DNA from: Paludibacteraceae bacterium
GTDB taxonomy: Bacteria; Bacteroidota; Bacteroidia; Bacteroidales; Paludibacteraceae
Direction: 5' to 3'
Assembly: GCA_017448985.1 (NCBI GenBank)
Contig: JAFSKL010000023.1
Location: forward strand, 1 to 64,000
DNA length: 64,000 nucleotides
Both the position numbers and the translations under genes were made by a program. Under the pieces are notes generated by a model. The model saw only the letters and a program-made list of their open reading frames with translations, was not told the DNA's origin and made no database searches. Of the stretch, positions 57,001 to 64,000 are shown one piece after another (position 1 is the stretch's first letter; every line of letters starts with the position of its first letter).

Positions 57001-58375
57001 CGACCAGTGGTCCGATGGTTCGACCGATGCCGAGCGTACGCTTACCATCGAGCCCAAGCTGCTCACTGCGGATGACGGTGTGACGGTGGAAGATGTATGG
57101 GACGGTGCTACTCTTCGTCCGTACAACCCCAGCGCTACCTATACGCTCAATCTATGCGCAAGCTTCAAGGTGGATCCGAACTACAAGCAAAAATTCACCA
57201 TCACCGTTCTCTGCGACGAGACCATGGGTACAGTCACCGGAGGCGGCGTCTATGAAGAAGGCACACAGGTAACTCTGACGGCTACCCCGAAGGAAGGCTT
57301 TGACTTCCTCCGCTGGGATGACGACGTGACCGAGAGCTCGCGTACCATCACTGTGACAGAAAACGCTGTCTATAACGCAGAATTCACCATTCATATCAAC
57401 TACTTCACCATCACCGTCAAGGCTGATCCGGAAGAAGGCGGTATGGTTAGCGGTGGCGGTAAATACGCTGAGAATGAAGATGTGGAACTGGTGGCTGAGG
57501 CTCATGACGGATTCGAATTTATCCAATGGGCAGACGGCGTGAAAGAGGCGAAGCGTACGGTCAAAGTGACCAAAGACGAGACCTTCACCGCTCAGTTCAA
57601 GAAATTAGAGTCCTTCTTCACCATCACTGTCGTTTCTGAGAATGAGGAGATGGGTACCGTGATGGGCGGAGGTACGTTCAAAGAAGGCGAACAAGCTTCG
57701 TTCGGTGCGATTGCTAAAGACGGCTATGAGTTCGTTCAGTGGTCTGATGGTAATACCGACAACCCGCGTACCATCACCGTCACCAAGGACGAGACCTTCA
57801 CGGCTCAGTTCAAGAAGAAAGAGGCTCCGAGCTTCACCATCACCGTTGTTTCCGAGAACGAAGAGATGGGTACCGTGATGGGCGGAGGTACGTTCAAAGA
57901 AGGCGAACAAGCTTCGTTCGGTGCAATCGCTAAGGACGGCTATGAGTTCGTTCAGTGGTCTGACGGTAATACCGATAACCCGCGTACCATCACCGTCACC
58001 AAGGACGAGACCTTCACGGCTCAGTTCAAGAAGAAAGAGGCTCCGAGCTTCACCATCACCGTCGTTTCTGAGAATGAAGAGATGGGTACCGTGATGGGCG
58101 GAGGAACGTTCAAAGAAGGTGAACAAGCTTCGTTCGCTGCGATTGCTAAGGACGGCTATGAGTTCGTTCAGTGGTCTGACGGCAATACCGACAACCCGCG
58201 AACCATCATTGTGGAGAAAGATGAGACCTTCACCGCACAGTTCAAAGTGAAAGGCGAAGGTCTGGATGACCTCAATGCGGAAACCATGACCGCGCGCAAG
58301 GTGATGATCAACGGTACGATCTTTATCCGGCAAGGCGACAAACTCTTCACGCTCCAAGGACAGGAAGTGAAGTAA
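54011..58375 (+). CDS. BspA-like leucine-rich-repeat surface protein with C-terminal repeat modules
   Basis: A 1454-residue exported protein (signal peptide MKRIYSFFAALAMLLFSVSGTVFA). About 100-770 are BspA/LRR_5-type repeats (FKGCSGLKSVSF, FMDCSALTTITLP, FEGCTSVKTIYW). From about 960 to 1430 there are bacterial-repeat modules of the GY.F..WSDG type, the last three being 72-residue copies. It ends in KVMINGTIFIRQGDKLFTLQGQEVK, the same C-terminal tag pattern as two other secreted proteins here. The start at 54011 is chosen because it gives the signal peptide. Adhesion or host/glycan interaction is inferred from the fold. Confidence 0.85.
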   Translation: MKRIYSFFAALAMLLFSVSGTVFAQDKTDSDLSSVGATGYTNVRRGSGSSSALFGACTVQVLSMPSGDIPGFVAITEASNNTGTDTYWYISAYFTDKSGRKFLVCQITDNVFSKWTNAKEIWLNYFASTYFTGTKPLNTFDYDFEIGSRAFNGCSSLQKFGAYSGSNTRYIDCKRIGSNAFKGCSSMTECLVKATKNGFINADAFSGCSSLSSTLYLSGSINKTAFEGCTSVKTIYWYGGDSHAYSYSSESPMYPMRKSVETITIYGSVPAHFFEDFTALKEVKSPSDFFDNLKNTNIYYMGVGEKGFGYCSSLESVQVAGQIAPDAFQSCPKLTSITYRGGWLANSQIPTSESGSFFYSVRNSVTSFTIEETSTTNVPNTYIPSYLCYGMSKLTSVSIPSYVLAIGEGAFKGCSGLKSVSFNKTASKLTLIGPYAFMDCSALTTITLPVALEYIYDEAFSWCDNLNTCPLTKDHTNLRHIGHAAFYQCGISSLYIPANVTSLGGMLTGGSRSKVTKIEFMPANLTRTSVGGSWADLFVSTLDLYSKERNAITEIRVSNDLATIPDSLFYDYKGLVQVLNNEGSAWLNNVAYVGKSAFQNCEKMWGEGYITQLVNATYVGESAFEGSNFNGSIKFDALQTIEKRAFANTQLMYMHDLGTLPKLKTIGEEAFASNAKLEKASFNVVTKIGERAFANNSKLKEISITNEIPAIESNSFENCNIEKITTNCKVIDALKANTDWLAVCANIVNLENSYTYPSHMDDFWCTKSTMKIEEEVNCEGVFVVRAIPNEGCEFVYWNDGNTDNPRTIDLNEYTDSWLWSIAASEDDYHQTNFSTTPEGAGYLEITNQYGHDRRNQKFIVGEQAQLTPKENNGWYQFDHWDYEHIDMVEDPSPCDMEYNPNQLCVYINYTMDAGGGESGGYIDPETGEWIPVSEPVEPEMRAAFDENLKAVFVLKEMLVNVQQCSDGNGSVALTEDPNQMIGSVIHLTATPKEGYMFDQWSDGSTDAERTLTIEPKLLTADDGVTVEDVWDGATLRPYNPSATYTLNLCASFKVDPNYKQKFTITVLCDETMGTVTGGGVYEEGTQVTLTATPKEGFDFLRWDDDVTESSRTITVTENAVYNAEFTIHINYFTITVKADPEEGGMVSGGGKYAENEDVELVAEAHDGFEFIQWADGVKEAKRTVKVTKDETFTAQFKKLESFFTITVVSENEEMGTVMGGGTFKEGEQASFGAIAKDGYEFVQWSDGNTDNPRTITVTKDETFTAQFKKKEAPSFTITVVSENEEMGTVMGGGTFKEGEQASFGAIAKDGYEFVQWSDGNTDNPRTITVTKDETFTAQFKKKEAPSFTITVVSENEEMGTVMGGGTFKEGEQASFAAIAKDGYEFVQWSDGNTDNPRTIIVEKDETFTAQFKVKGEGLDDLNAETMTARKVMINGTIFIRQGDKLFTLQGQEVK
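57617..58250 (+). repeat. Three nearly identical 216-bp coding repeats
   Basis: Copies start at 57617, 57833 and 58049 (period 216 bp, 72 codons). The first two differ by only a few silent bases; the third diverges at its end. Such close identity suggests recent duplication or gene conversion. Confidence 0.95.
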
Positions 58376-58418
58376 ATCGCTTGAAAAAGATAAATTTTAG
58401 AAAAATTCCTGCATACTC

Positions 58419-58449
58419 TTGCGTATGTGGGAATTTTTTTGTACCTTTG
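58419..58449 (+). promoter_or_regulatory. recA promoter
   Basis: TTG at 58419-58421, 20-nt spacer, TACCTTTG at 58442-58449. No LexA-type palindrome is obvious next to it. Confidence 0.85.
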
Positions 58450-58466
58450 CAGCGGTTTTTCTATAA

Positions 58467-58494
58467 AGAATAATGAATAAAGAATAATGAATAT
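58467..58494. repeat. 7-nt tandem repeat (agaataa/tgaataa) in the recA leader
   Basis: Heptamers agaataa, tgaataa, agaataa, tgaatat lie in the transcribed leader, about 70 nt upstream of the recA start. Confidence 0.9.
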
Positions 58495-58562
58495 CTTTTT
58501 AGCCGTCAGCCATCAAAAACTGACTACTGAATATACGAAAAACAACTAAAAAAAATATACTT

Positions 58563-59600
58563 ATGGCAGAGAGCAAACAACCATCATCAGACAAACTGAA
58601 AGCGCTGCAGGCCGCAATGGCCAAGATCGACAAGAACTTCGGCAAAGGCGCCATCATGAAATTAGGCGACGAGAAGATCGACGATGTAGCCGTGATACCG
58701 ACCGGAAGCATCGGTCTGAACTTCGCGTTGGGCGTAGGCGGATATCCGCGCGGACGCATCATCGAGATCTACGGCCCGGAGTCGTCGGGTAAGACCACTT
58801 TGGCTATTCACGCGATGGCAGAGGTGCAGAAACAAGGCGGCATAGCTGCCATCATCGATGCCGAGCACGCGTTCGACCGTTTCTATGCGGAGAAATTAGG
58901 TGTGGACATAGCCGAGTTGCTGATTTCGCAACCCGATAGCGGCGAGCAGGCCTTGGACATTGCCGACGAGCTGATTCGTTCCGCAGCTGTGGACCTGATC
59001 GTGATCGACTCGGTGGCAGCCTTGACACCGAAAGCCGAGATAGCCGGCGACATGGGCGAGAACAAAGTGGGACTGCAGGCACGGCTCATGTCCCAGGCGC
59101 TGCGTAAGATGACGGCATCGGTTAACAAAACAGGTACCACAGTCATCTTCATCAACCAATTGCGCGAGAAGATAGGTCTCGTGTTCGGCAACCCCGAGAC
59201 TACGACCGGCGGTAACGCGCTTAAGTTCTACGCGTCCGTTCGGCTCGACATCCGCCGCACCGGACAGATCAAAGAGAATGACCAGATCAAGGGCAATCAG
59301 GTGCGCGTCAAAGTGGTGAAGAACAAAGTGGCGCCGCCGTTCAAGAAGGCCGAATTCGAGCTCATGTTCAATGAAGGCATATCCCGCATCGGGGAAATCC
59401 TAGACTTTGCGGTAGCTACGGAGGTGATCAAGAAGAGCGGTTCGTTCTTCAGTTACGGTGACACCAAGTTAGGTCAGGGACGCGACAAAGTGAAAGATGT
59501 GCTGCGCGACAATCCCGACCTCTGCGACGAGTTGGAAGCCAAGATCAACGAGCGCGTCAAAGAACTCGGACTTGAGGCTGTATTGGCCAAGATTGGATAA
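58563..59600 (+). CDS. recA: Recombinase A
   Basis: ATP-dependent strand-exchange protein, 345 residues. Walker [17 protein letters not shown] (near 71), [16 protein letters not shown], the L2-loop region [35 protein letters not shown] and the basic C-terminal domain are all normal. The gene downstream starts immediately after the stop. Confidence 0.98.
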   Translation: MAESKQPSSDKLKALQAAMAKIDKNFGKGAIMKLGDEKIDDVAVIPTGSIGLNFALGVGGYPRGRIIEIYGPESSGKTTLAIHAMAEVQKQGGIAAIIDAEHAFDRFYAEKLGVDIAELLISQPDSGEQALDIADELIRSAAVDLIVIDSVAALTPKAEIAGDMGENKVGLQARLMSQALRKMTASVNKTGTTVIFINQLREKIGLVFGNPETTTGGNALKFYASVRLDIRRTGQIKENDQIKGNQVRVKVVKNKVAPPFKKAEFELMFNEGISRIGEILDFAVATEVIKKSGSFFSYGDTKLGQGRDKVKDVLRDNPDLCDELEAKINERVKELGLEAVLAKIG

Positions 59601-61139
59601 GTGCTGAATTCTGAATGCTTAATATTGTCCCCGCGCGAGGCGCATCAGGCCGAACAGCAATGGCGGGTGGTCAAACGGAGTATAGATGCACGCCAGCGAG
59701 AGCTGAAGGTGCATCTTACTGTTTTGACGGACGAGCAAGGCAAGCCCGTGGCCAAGGATGCACCTATTCCGCTGTACGAGCCACCGGTGTTTCAAGATGT
59801 GCATCAGGCCGAGCGTTCGGTGGTCATCATCGGTTGCGGGCCGGCGGGACTGTTTGCGGCGCTCACGCTCCTGGAGCACGGCATCAAGCCCATCATCTAT
59901 GAGCGGGGTAAGGAGGTCAGCGAACGGAAAAAAGATATCGCCTTGCTCAACCGCAACGAGGGTCTCAATCCGGAATCGAACTACTGCTTCGGCGAAGGCG
60001 GCGCAGGCACTTTTTCGGACGGCAAGCTTTTCTCCCGCTCCAAGAAACGCGGCAACATGCAACGGGTGATGGAACTGTTCCATTTTTTCGGCGCACCGGA
60101 TACCGTTCTTTACGAAGCGCACGCGCATATAGGCAGCGACAAACTGCCAAGCATCATCAAACGGATGCGGGAGTGCATCCTCGCGCATGGAGGGGAGATA
60201 CATTTTGAGGCTTGCGTTACAAGCCTCAAAAATGGACAATGGACAATGGACAATGGACAATGGAAATTTCCCATTATCCTCGCAATAGGTCATTCCGCTC
60301 ATGATACCTATCGGATGCTGGCGGCAGAAGGTGTGAGGCTCGAGACCAAAGGTTTTGCGATGGGAGTGCGGGTGGAGCACCCGCAAGCGCTTATAAACCG
60401 ACTGATGTATCATCTCGACGTTTCGAAACCCCGAGATCTTGAAGTGCTTCAATACGTCGGCAACGCTTCCTACTCGCTCGTCACGCAAGTGGACGGACGA
60501 GGCGTCTATTCGTTCTGCATGTGCCCGGGCGGACATATGGTTCCGGCGGGAAGTGAAGCAGGCACTTGTGTGGTGAACGGCATGAGTGCGAGTCATCGCA
60601 ATTCACCCTTTGCCAACAGCGGCATAGTCGTTCAGATCAATCCCGAAGATATAGAAGGAAGCGACCCGCTCAAAGGCTTAGAATATCAGGAGGCGTTGGA
60701 GCGGCTTGCTTGGGAGCAAGCCTCCCAAATTAAAAATGAAAAATTAAAAATTAAGAATTTCTCTGCGGCTCCGGCGCAACGACTCAAAGACTTCGTAGAA
60801 GGTCGTGCGAGCAAGGATCTGCCTGCGTGCAGTTACTTGCCGGGCATTGTGCCGAGCCGTCTGGACCAATGGCTGCCAGCACATATAGGTCCGCGCTTGC
60901 AAAAGGGTTTTCGCGATTTTGATAAGAAGTACCGCGGATTCCTGACGAACGAGGCAGTCATCGTAGGTGTGGAGAGCCGCAGCAGTAGCGCCGTGCGTAT
61001 TCCTCGAGATCCCATCACGCTGCAATCGGTTTCTACGCCTCTACTCTACCCTTGCGGCGAAGGAGCCGGCTATGCCGGCGGCATCACAAGCTCCGCTCTT
61101 GATGGCATAAACGCCGCACTCAAAATAGCGGAACAATAA
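59601..61139 (+). CDS. FAD-dependent dehydrogenase (COG2509-like)
   Basis: A flavoprotein of about 512 residues: VVIIGCGPAGLFAALTLLEHGIKPIIYERG (dinucleotide-binding loop near 73-102), EGGAGTFSDGKLFSRSKK, RGVYSFCMCPGGHMVPAGSEAG and PCGEGAGYAGGITSSALDG match this uncharacterised family. Three in-frame repeat insertions are visible: NGQWTMDNGQW (about 212-223), DVSKPRDLEVLQ (about 271-282) and IKNEKLKIKN (about 376-386). The start is uncertain: the first codons from GTG 59601 lie in a heptamer array (59603-59626), and TTG at 59625 is an alternative. Confidence 0.85.
   Translation: MLNSECLILSPREAHQAEQQWRVVKRSIDARQRELKVHLTVLTDEQGKPVAKDAPIPLYEPPVFQDVHQAERSVVIIGCGPAGLFAALTLLEHGIKPIIYERGKEVSERKKDIALLNRNEGLNPESNYCFGEGGAGTFSDGKLFSRSKKRGNMQRVMELFHFFGAPDTVLYEAHAHIGSDKLPSIIKRMRECILAHGGEIHFEACVTSLKNGQWTMDNGQWKFPIILAIGHSAHDTYRMLAAEGVRLETKGFAMGVRVEHPQALINRLMYHLDVSKPRDLEVLQYVGNASYSLVTQVDGRGVYSFCMCPGGHMVPAGSEAGTCVVNGMSASHRNSPFANSGIVVQINPEDIEGSDPLKGLEYQEALERLAWEQASQIKNEKLKIKNFSAAPAQRLKDFVEGRASKDLPACSYLPGIVPSRLDQWLPAHIGPRLQKGFRDFDKKYRGFLTNEAVIVGVESRSSSAVRIPRDPITLQSVSTPLLYPCGEGAGYAGGITSSALDGINAALKIAEQ
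59603..59626. repeat. 7-nt tandem repeat (gctgaat) at the recA/dehydrogenase junction
   Basis: Heptamers gctgaat, tctgaat, gcttaat and a partial copy directly follow the recA stop and cover the possible start of the next gene. Confidence 0.8.
60203..60268. repeat. Hairpin plus 7-nt tandem repeat (ggacaat) inside the dehydrogenase gene
   Basis: A 12-bp perfect stem TTTTGAGGCTTG (60203-60214) / CAAGCCTCAAAA (60220-60231) is followed after 2 nt by four exact ggacaat heptamers and ggaaatt (60234-60268), all in frame. Confidence 0.95.
60413..60444. repeat. 8-nt tandem repeat inside the dehydrogenase gene
   Basis: Octamers tctcgacg, tttcgaaa, ccccgaga, tcttgaag, the same family as those flanking glgP, encode LDVSKPRDLEV in frame. 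Confidence 0.75.
60703..60760. repeat. Second hairpin plus 7-nt tandem repeat inside the dehydrogenase gene
   Basis: Stem GGCTTGCT (60703-60710) / AGCAAGCC (60715-60722) with loop TGGG is followed after 4 nt by heptamers aaattaa, aaatgaa, aaattaa, aaattaa (60727-60754). The hairpin shares the GGCTTG/CAAGCC core with the one at 60203. Confidence 0.9.
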
Positions 61140-61140
61140 C

Positions 61141-61176
61141 AATAAAGGCTCGCAATCGCGAGCCTTTATTTTGTTC
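61141..61176. terminator. Bidirectional terminator between the dehydrogenase and the pectin-cluster gene
   Basis: Perfect 13-bp stem AATAAAGGCTCGC (61141-61153) / GCGAGCCTTTATT (61158-61170), loop AATC, with T-rich sequence after it on the plus strand and A/T-rich arms usable from the other side. Confidence 0.9.
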
Positions 61177-61187
61177 TAAAAGTTAGG

Positions 61188-61218
61188 TTCTCGGGACATG
61201 GTCCCGTGATGATCCCGT
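61188..61218. repeat. Dispersed repeat shared with 22.26 kb
   Basis: The reverse complement of this segment, CATCACGGGACCATGT then CCCGAGAA, matches 22258-22281 with a single mismatch over 24 bases. It lies downstream of the minus-strand gene at 61238. Confidence 0.75.
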
Positions 61219-61237
61219 TCTAAACTTCACAATCTAA

Positions 61238-61930
61238 TTAAAGTTGTGCGCCAAGAGCGTTGTAACGAACACCATTCTTGATGATGACAAGTTGTCCGTT
61301 CTCGAAGGTCTTAACAGCCTTAGCACCGTCAGACACATTCTCTACACCTTGACCACCACCAACCTCAATCTTAGCGATACGATAACCACCGGCGAACTCC
61401 TTGATTTGTACTTCGCCACCGAGCGAAACATACTCCAATTCTTTCCATACATAACCTTGCTCGTCAGCTCCATCGCTACCCTTAGCAGGCAGAACGAGGT
61501 CTGTGGAAACAGCAGCAGCGTTTACGGGGAAGCCTTCACCTTCGAAATTAGCAGCCGTCGAACCCTTTGCAGCAACCGTCAGTTTGATAGCGTCACCGGG
61601 TTGGGTGTTCTTGAGGATCAAAATACCATTCTTGCCACCGTACTCATAGCACTTGCCTGGATAAACAACGAATGCTTTTGCCTTGTCCGAACCGTTCTTG
61701 ATTTGGAAAACTACATCCGGCTCAGCGGTAACAAAGCTCTCGCTGGCAACACCGCCCTTGATGTCATAGACATACTTGCCTTTGTCAGGGTCCGAGTTAT
61801 CTCCATTGGGCGTAGCCTCGGTAATGGTCCAGTCGTCAATGGAGGTACCAATAGCAGCCAGGTCAACGACCTTAGCGTTTACTGTCAAAGCTGCAATAAC
61901 AGCAGCGGTAAAAAGGAAAAATTTCTTCAT
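61238..61930 (-). CDS. Secreted protein of the pectin cluster with shared C-terminal tag
   Basis: A 230-residue exported protein (signal peptide MKKFFLFTAAVIAALTVNA). The mature part looks like a beta-sandwich (DDWTITEATPNGDNSDPDKGKYVYDI, VVFQIKNGSDKAKAFVVYPGKCYEYGG, GGYRIAKIEVGGG), perhaps carbohydrate-binding, and ends with VKTFENGQLVIIKNGVRYNALGAQL, the C-terminal tag pattern also found at 31.1 and 58.4 kb. It lies downstream of GH28 but has its own promoter. No exact family is recognised. Confidence 0.7.
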   Translation of the reverse strand: MKKFFLFTAAVIAALTVNAKVVDLAAIGTSIDDWTITEATPNGDNSDPDKGKYVYDIKGGVASESFVTAEPDVVFQIKNGSDKAKAFVVYPGKCYEYGGKNGILILKNTQPGDAIKLTVAAKGSTAANFEGEGFPVNAAAVSTDLVLPAKGSDGADEQGYVWKELEYVSLGGEVQIKEFAGGYRIAKIEVGGGQGVENVSDGAKAVKTFENGQLVIIKNGVRYNALGAQL

Positions 61931-61992
61931 ACACAAAATGTTTTTAGTTAATATTGATGTTAATTGTAAAGTCCACTTTTTCAAATTCGCTG

Positions 61993-62023
61993 CAAAGGTA
62001 CTACATTTTTTGGAAACATGCAA
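61993..62023 (-). promoter_or_regulatory. Promoter of the 61.2-kb secreted protein gene
   Basis: Minus strand: TTG (62023-62021), 20-nt spacer, TACCTTTG (62000-61993), about 65 nt before the ATG. Confidence 0.85.
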
Positions 62024-62059
62024 GTATTATTTGCCAAAAAATGTGTATTTTTTGCATTT

Positions 62060-63559
62060 TTAGTCCGCAGCATCGGGATCTTTGCCGTTATAAAGCACAT
62101 TTTTGATCTTTTTGTACTCCGTAACAGGCATCGGTTTGGGGTTGATTTGGCAGTTGACGAAGTTGATATCTTCCGCATACTCCAGTTTGACGCCGTTCTT
62201 ATTGCCGATGATCATCACATTGTCGAAGAGGATATGATGAACCGGTTTGCCTTTGAGTCCCTGGATATCGACGGCCTGCTTGCTGCCGACACACGTTATA
62301 TTGCGGAACGTGATGTTCGACCAATCGGGGAAGAAAGCATCTTTTTTATCCTTGTCGGTAGCGCTGACGCCTGCACCCTTGTCGGCATAGCCGGAAGAGA
62401 TGAGGATAGCCGATTGCTGCATATTCTTCATGATGATATTCTGGCAGTAGATATCTTCGCACCAGCCACCGCGTCCGGGCGCCGATTTGAAACGGCAGCC
62501 GATATCCGTTCCGTCGAAATAGCAGTCCTTGACTACCAGCCGTTGCATACCGCCGGAGAACTCGGAACCGATGACGAAACCGCCGTGAGCGGCATAGACC
62601 GTATCGTTGGTGATGAGGAAATCGCGTTGGGGTCCGGCCTCTACACCTTTCTCCGCCACACCGCCTTTCATACAGATTCCGTCATCGCCGCAGGAGATAT
62701 TGCAATTAACGATGAGGGCCACCTGCACATTTCCCGGATCCATGGCATCGCCGTTCTGCGCCCAATGCGGGCAACGGATGTTAACGCCGTCAACAATAAG
62801 GTTCTGCACGCGTGTGGGCACGAAATGGAACTTGGGTGAATTGAGCAGATGCACATTCTCAAGCAGCACATTTTTCGAATCGGTGATGTTGACCAGGTGG
62901 GGACGCATTTTCTCCTGAATAATGGGATCCGACGCGATGTTGGGCACATTGTATTCCTTTTTGAGGTTATACGGATACCATATCTTCCAGTTCTTGCTGT
63001 CTCCGTCAGCCCGGAGCACTCCGCCCATAGCGTTCACTTCGTCCCATATCTCTTCGTCCACTTTTTTCTGCTTCACAGGCCGCCAGTAGATTCCTTGCCC
63101 GTCGAGGGTGCCTCGTCCGGTAATGGCCACATTCTCAAGTTTGGAACCGTGGATGAGCGCATAGCATTTCTTCGAGCCGTCGCGCAACGAATCGGAAGGC
63201 TGGACATAGAGTTCGCGGTTAGGCGAGAACACGATGGTGGCCTGATCCTCCAAGTGCAGATCGAAATTGCTGATCAGCTTGATAGGGCCTGTCAGCCATC
63301 TGCCGTTAGGCACGATCAGGTGTCCACCACCTTGTTTCTTAAGGTGCTTGAGAGCCTGCGCAAAGGCTTCGGAGCAATCCGTCTTGCCGTCACCTACAGC
63401 GCCAAAATCCGTCAATGTGACCGTATAATCGGGAATAACGATTTCCTGAACCTGCTCCACTGCACAAGGCAAATCCTTGTAGTAATGGGAATACTTTGTT
63501 TGTGCTTGCAGGCCCAACGCAGCCACCACGGCAAGCAACGATAAAACGACTTTTTTCAT
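62060..63559 (-). CDS. Glycoside hydrolase family 28 (polygalacturonase-like)
   Basis: Exported pectinase hydrolysing galacturonan, 499 residues with signal peptide MKKVVLSLLAVVAALGLQAQ. The right-handed beta-helix signature motifs are intact: NGDAMDPGN, CGDDGICMKGG (catalytic aspartates), HGGFVIGSEFSGG (His) and CRFKSAPGRGG (Arg/Lys). DFGAVGDGKTDCSEAF marks the N-terminal part. It is followed upstream on the same strand by a pectate lyase, so the two act on the same polymer. Confidence 0.93.
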   Translation of the reverse strand: MKKVVLSLLAVVAALGLQAQTKYSHYYKDLPCAVEQVQEIVIPDYTVTLTDFGAVGDGKTDCSEAFAQALKHLKKQGGGHLIVPNGRWLTGPIKLISNFDLHLEDQATIVFSPNRELYVQPSDSLRDGSKKCYALIHGSKLENVAITGRGTLDGQGIYWRPVKQKKVDEEIWDEVNAMGGVLRADGDSKNWKIWYPYNLKKEYNVPNIASDPIIQEKMRPHLVNITDSKNVLLENVHLLNSPKFHFVPTRVQNLIVDGVNIRCPHWAQNGDAMDPGNVQVALIVNCNISCGDDGICMKGGVAEKGVEAGPQRDFLITNDTVYAAHGGFVIGSEFSGGMQRLVVKDCYFDGTDIGCRFKSAPGRGGWCEDIYCQNIIMKNMQQSAILISSGYADKGAGVSATDKDKKDAFFPDWSNITFRNITCVGSKQAVDIQGLKGKPVHHILFDNVMIIGNKNGVKLEYAEDINFVNCQINPKPMPVTEYKKIKNVLYNGKDPDAAD

Positions 63560-63583
63560 ATTGATCTGATTTGTCTATGGAGT

Positions 63584-64000
63584 TTAGAACAAATTCTGTA
63601 CCAAACTATTGAGATAGACCTCCAAATTGGTAAATTCTTTATCCAGCGAATAGAGTTTGCTGTCGGCAGACGAAGTTTTGTCCAGCCCGTGCGCCTCTTC
63701 CCACTCATCAGGCATTCCGTCTCGGTCGGTATCGGCAGGCGGCGTCTCGTTCTTCAGTTGCGGATAGCCTCCGGCATCGGCAGGCGAATTGACCAGCTTG
63801 CCCGTTCCGTTTCTCACCTCACTCACAATACGAGCGTCAAGAGCATCTCGCCGCAACGAACATCCGGCTTTGCTCAAAACAGTTTCAAAAGCCTGTTCGG
63901 CACTCTGTTCATTAGTCATAGCCGTCAATCCATCCGTCCAGCGGGTATTAACACCCGCTACGCTTTTGGACTTGGTTGAACCTTTCCAGTTATCCGCCGT
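63584..64000 (-). CDS. Pectate lyase (family 1-like), C-terminal part; gene continues past the window
   Basis: An open frame of 138 residues runs to the window edge. NWKGSTKSKSVAGVNTRW, AEQAFETVLSKAGCSLRRDALDARIVSEV, NSPADAGGYPQL, DTDRDGMPDEWEEAHGL and EFTNLEVYLNSLVQ match the C-terminal end of Bacteroidetes PL1-type pectate lyases. The catalytic part is outside the window. It lies 24 nt upstream of GH28 on the same strand, in a pectin utilisation locus. Confidence 0.85.
   Translation of the reverse strand, partial: TADNWKGSTKSKSVAGVNTRWTDGLTAMTNEQSAEQAFETVLSKAGCSLRRDALDARIVSEVRNGTGKLVNSPADAGGYPQLKNETPPADTDRDGMPDEWEEAHGLDKTSSADSKLYSLDKEFTNLEVYLNSLVQNLF

Overview
The window is chromosomal DNA of a member of the Bacteroidota, most likely order Bacteroidales. 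The evidence is promoters of the TTG-N20-TAnnTTTG type before most transcription units, almost no Shine-Dalgarno sequences, a GldD lipoprotein, a Bacteroidetes-type glycogen cluster, a Porin_10-type outer-membrane protein, a primary sigma factor of the short Bacteroidetes form, BspA-like leucine-rich-repeat and Listeria-Bacteroides-repeat surface proteins, and a pectin-degradation cluster. An uncultured gut lineage such as Paludibacteraceae is a guess. Most coding DNA is near 50 percent GC; 22.2-25.5 kb is clearly more AT-rich.

Layout: 0-5 kb, a minus-strand operon gldD / GGGP synthase-TadA fusion / pgpH / dus. 5.3-15.7 kb, a plus-strand run of manC, three glycogen genes (debranching enzyme, GT4 synthase, GH57), a porin, a ClpA/ClpC ATPase and thioredoxin. 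15.9-17.8 kb, tRNA-Arg and rpoD facing a small ribbon-helix-helix gene and an outer-membrane protein. 17.8-22 kb, divergent RNase R (N-terminally short) and glycogen phosphorylase. 22.2-25.2 kb, an AT-rich accessory block: a VapB-like antitoxin with a deleted VapC partner, then a cassette of unknown genes around a large PIN-like nuclease. 25.3-32.9 kb, a 1863-residue surface protein, a small membrane-anchored partner and an AAA ATPase behind an operator array. 32.9-36 kb, lptG, tgt, panD and a tiny sorting-domain protein. 36-45.7 kb, typA, tig, mpl, a dCMP deaminase, ctpA, tyrS, comEC and rpe. 45.7-52 kb, an atypical response regulator, ansA, pepD, tRNA-Gln, rplY, pth, an S4 protein, a DUF4924 protein and nth. 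52-58.4 kb, a TPR/AraC membrane regulator and a BspA-like protein. 58.5-64 kb, recA, an FAD dehydrogenase and pectin genes (small secreted protein, GH28, a partial pectate lyase).

The most unusual property is a family of short tandem repeats. About 25 loci carry 3-6 degenerate copies of a 7-nt unit (sometimes 8, 11 or 16 nt). The unit sequence differs between loci but the period is kept. They lie between cistrons, where they often supply the stop codon of one gene and the start codon of the next, and also inside conserved genes as in-frame insertions (manC, RNase R, GGGP synthase, gldD, mpl, an FAD dehydrogenase). Since 7, 8, 11 and 16 are not multiples of three, any change in copy number inside a gene would shift its frame.

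A second theme is loss of accessory domains from housekeeping proteins: trigger factor without its PPIase domain, RNase R without its N-terminal RNA-binding domains, a Clp ATPase without its middle domain, and ComEC reduced to its membrane core. All assignments come from reading the sequence and remembered family features; no database search was run.
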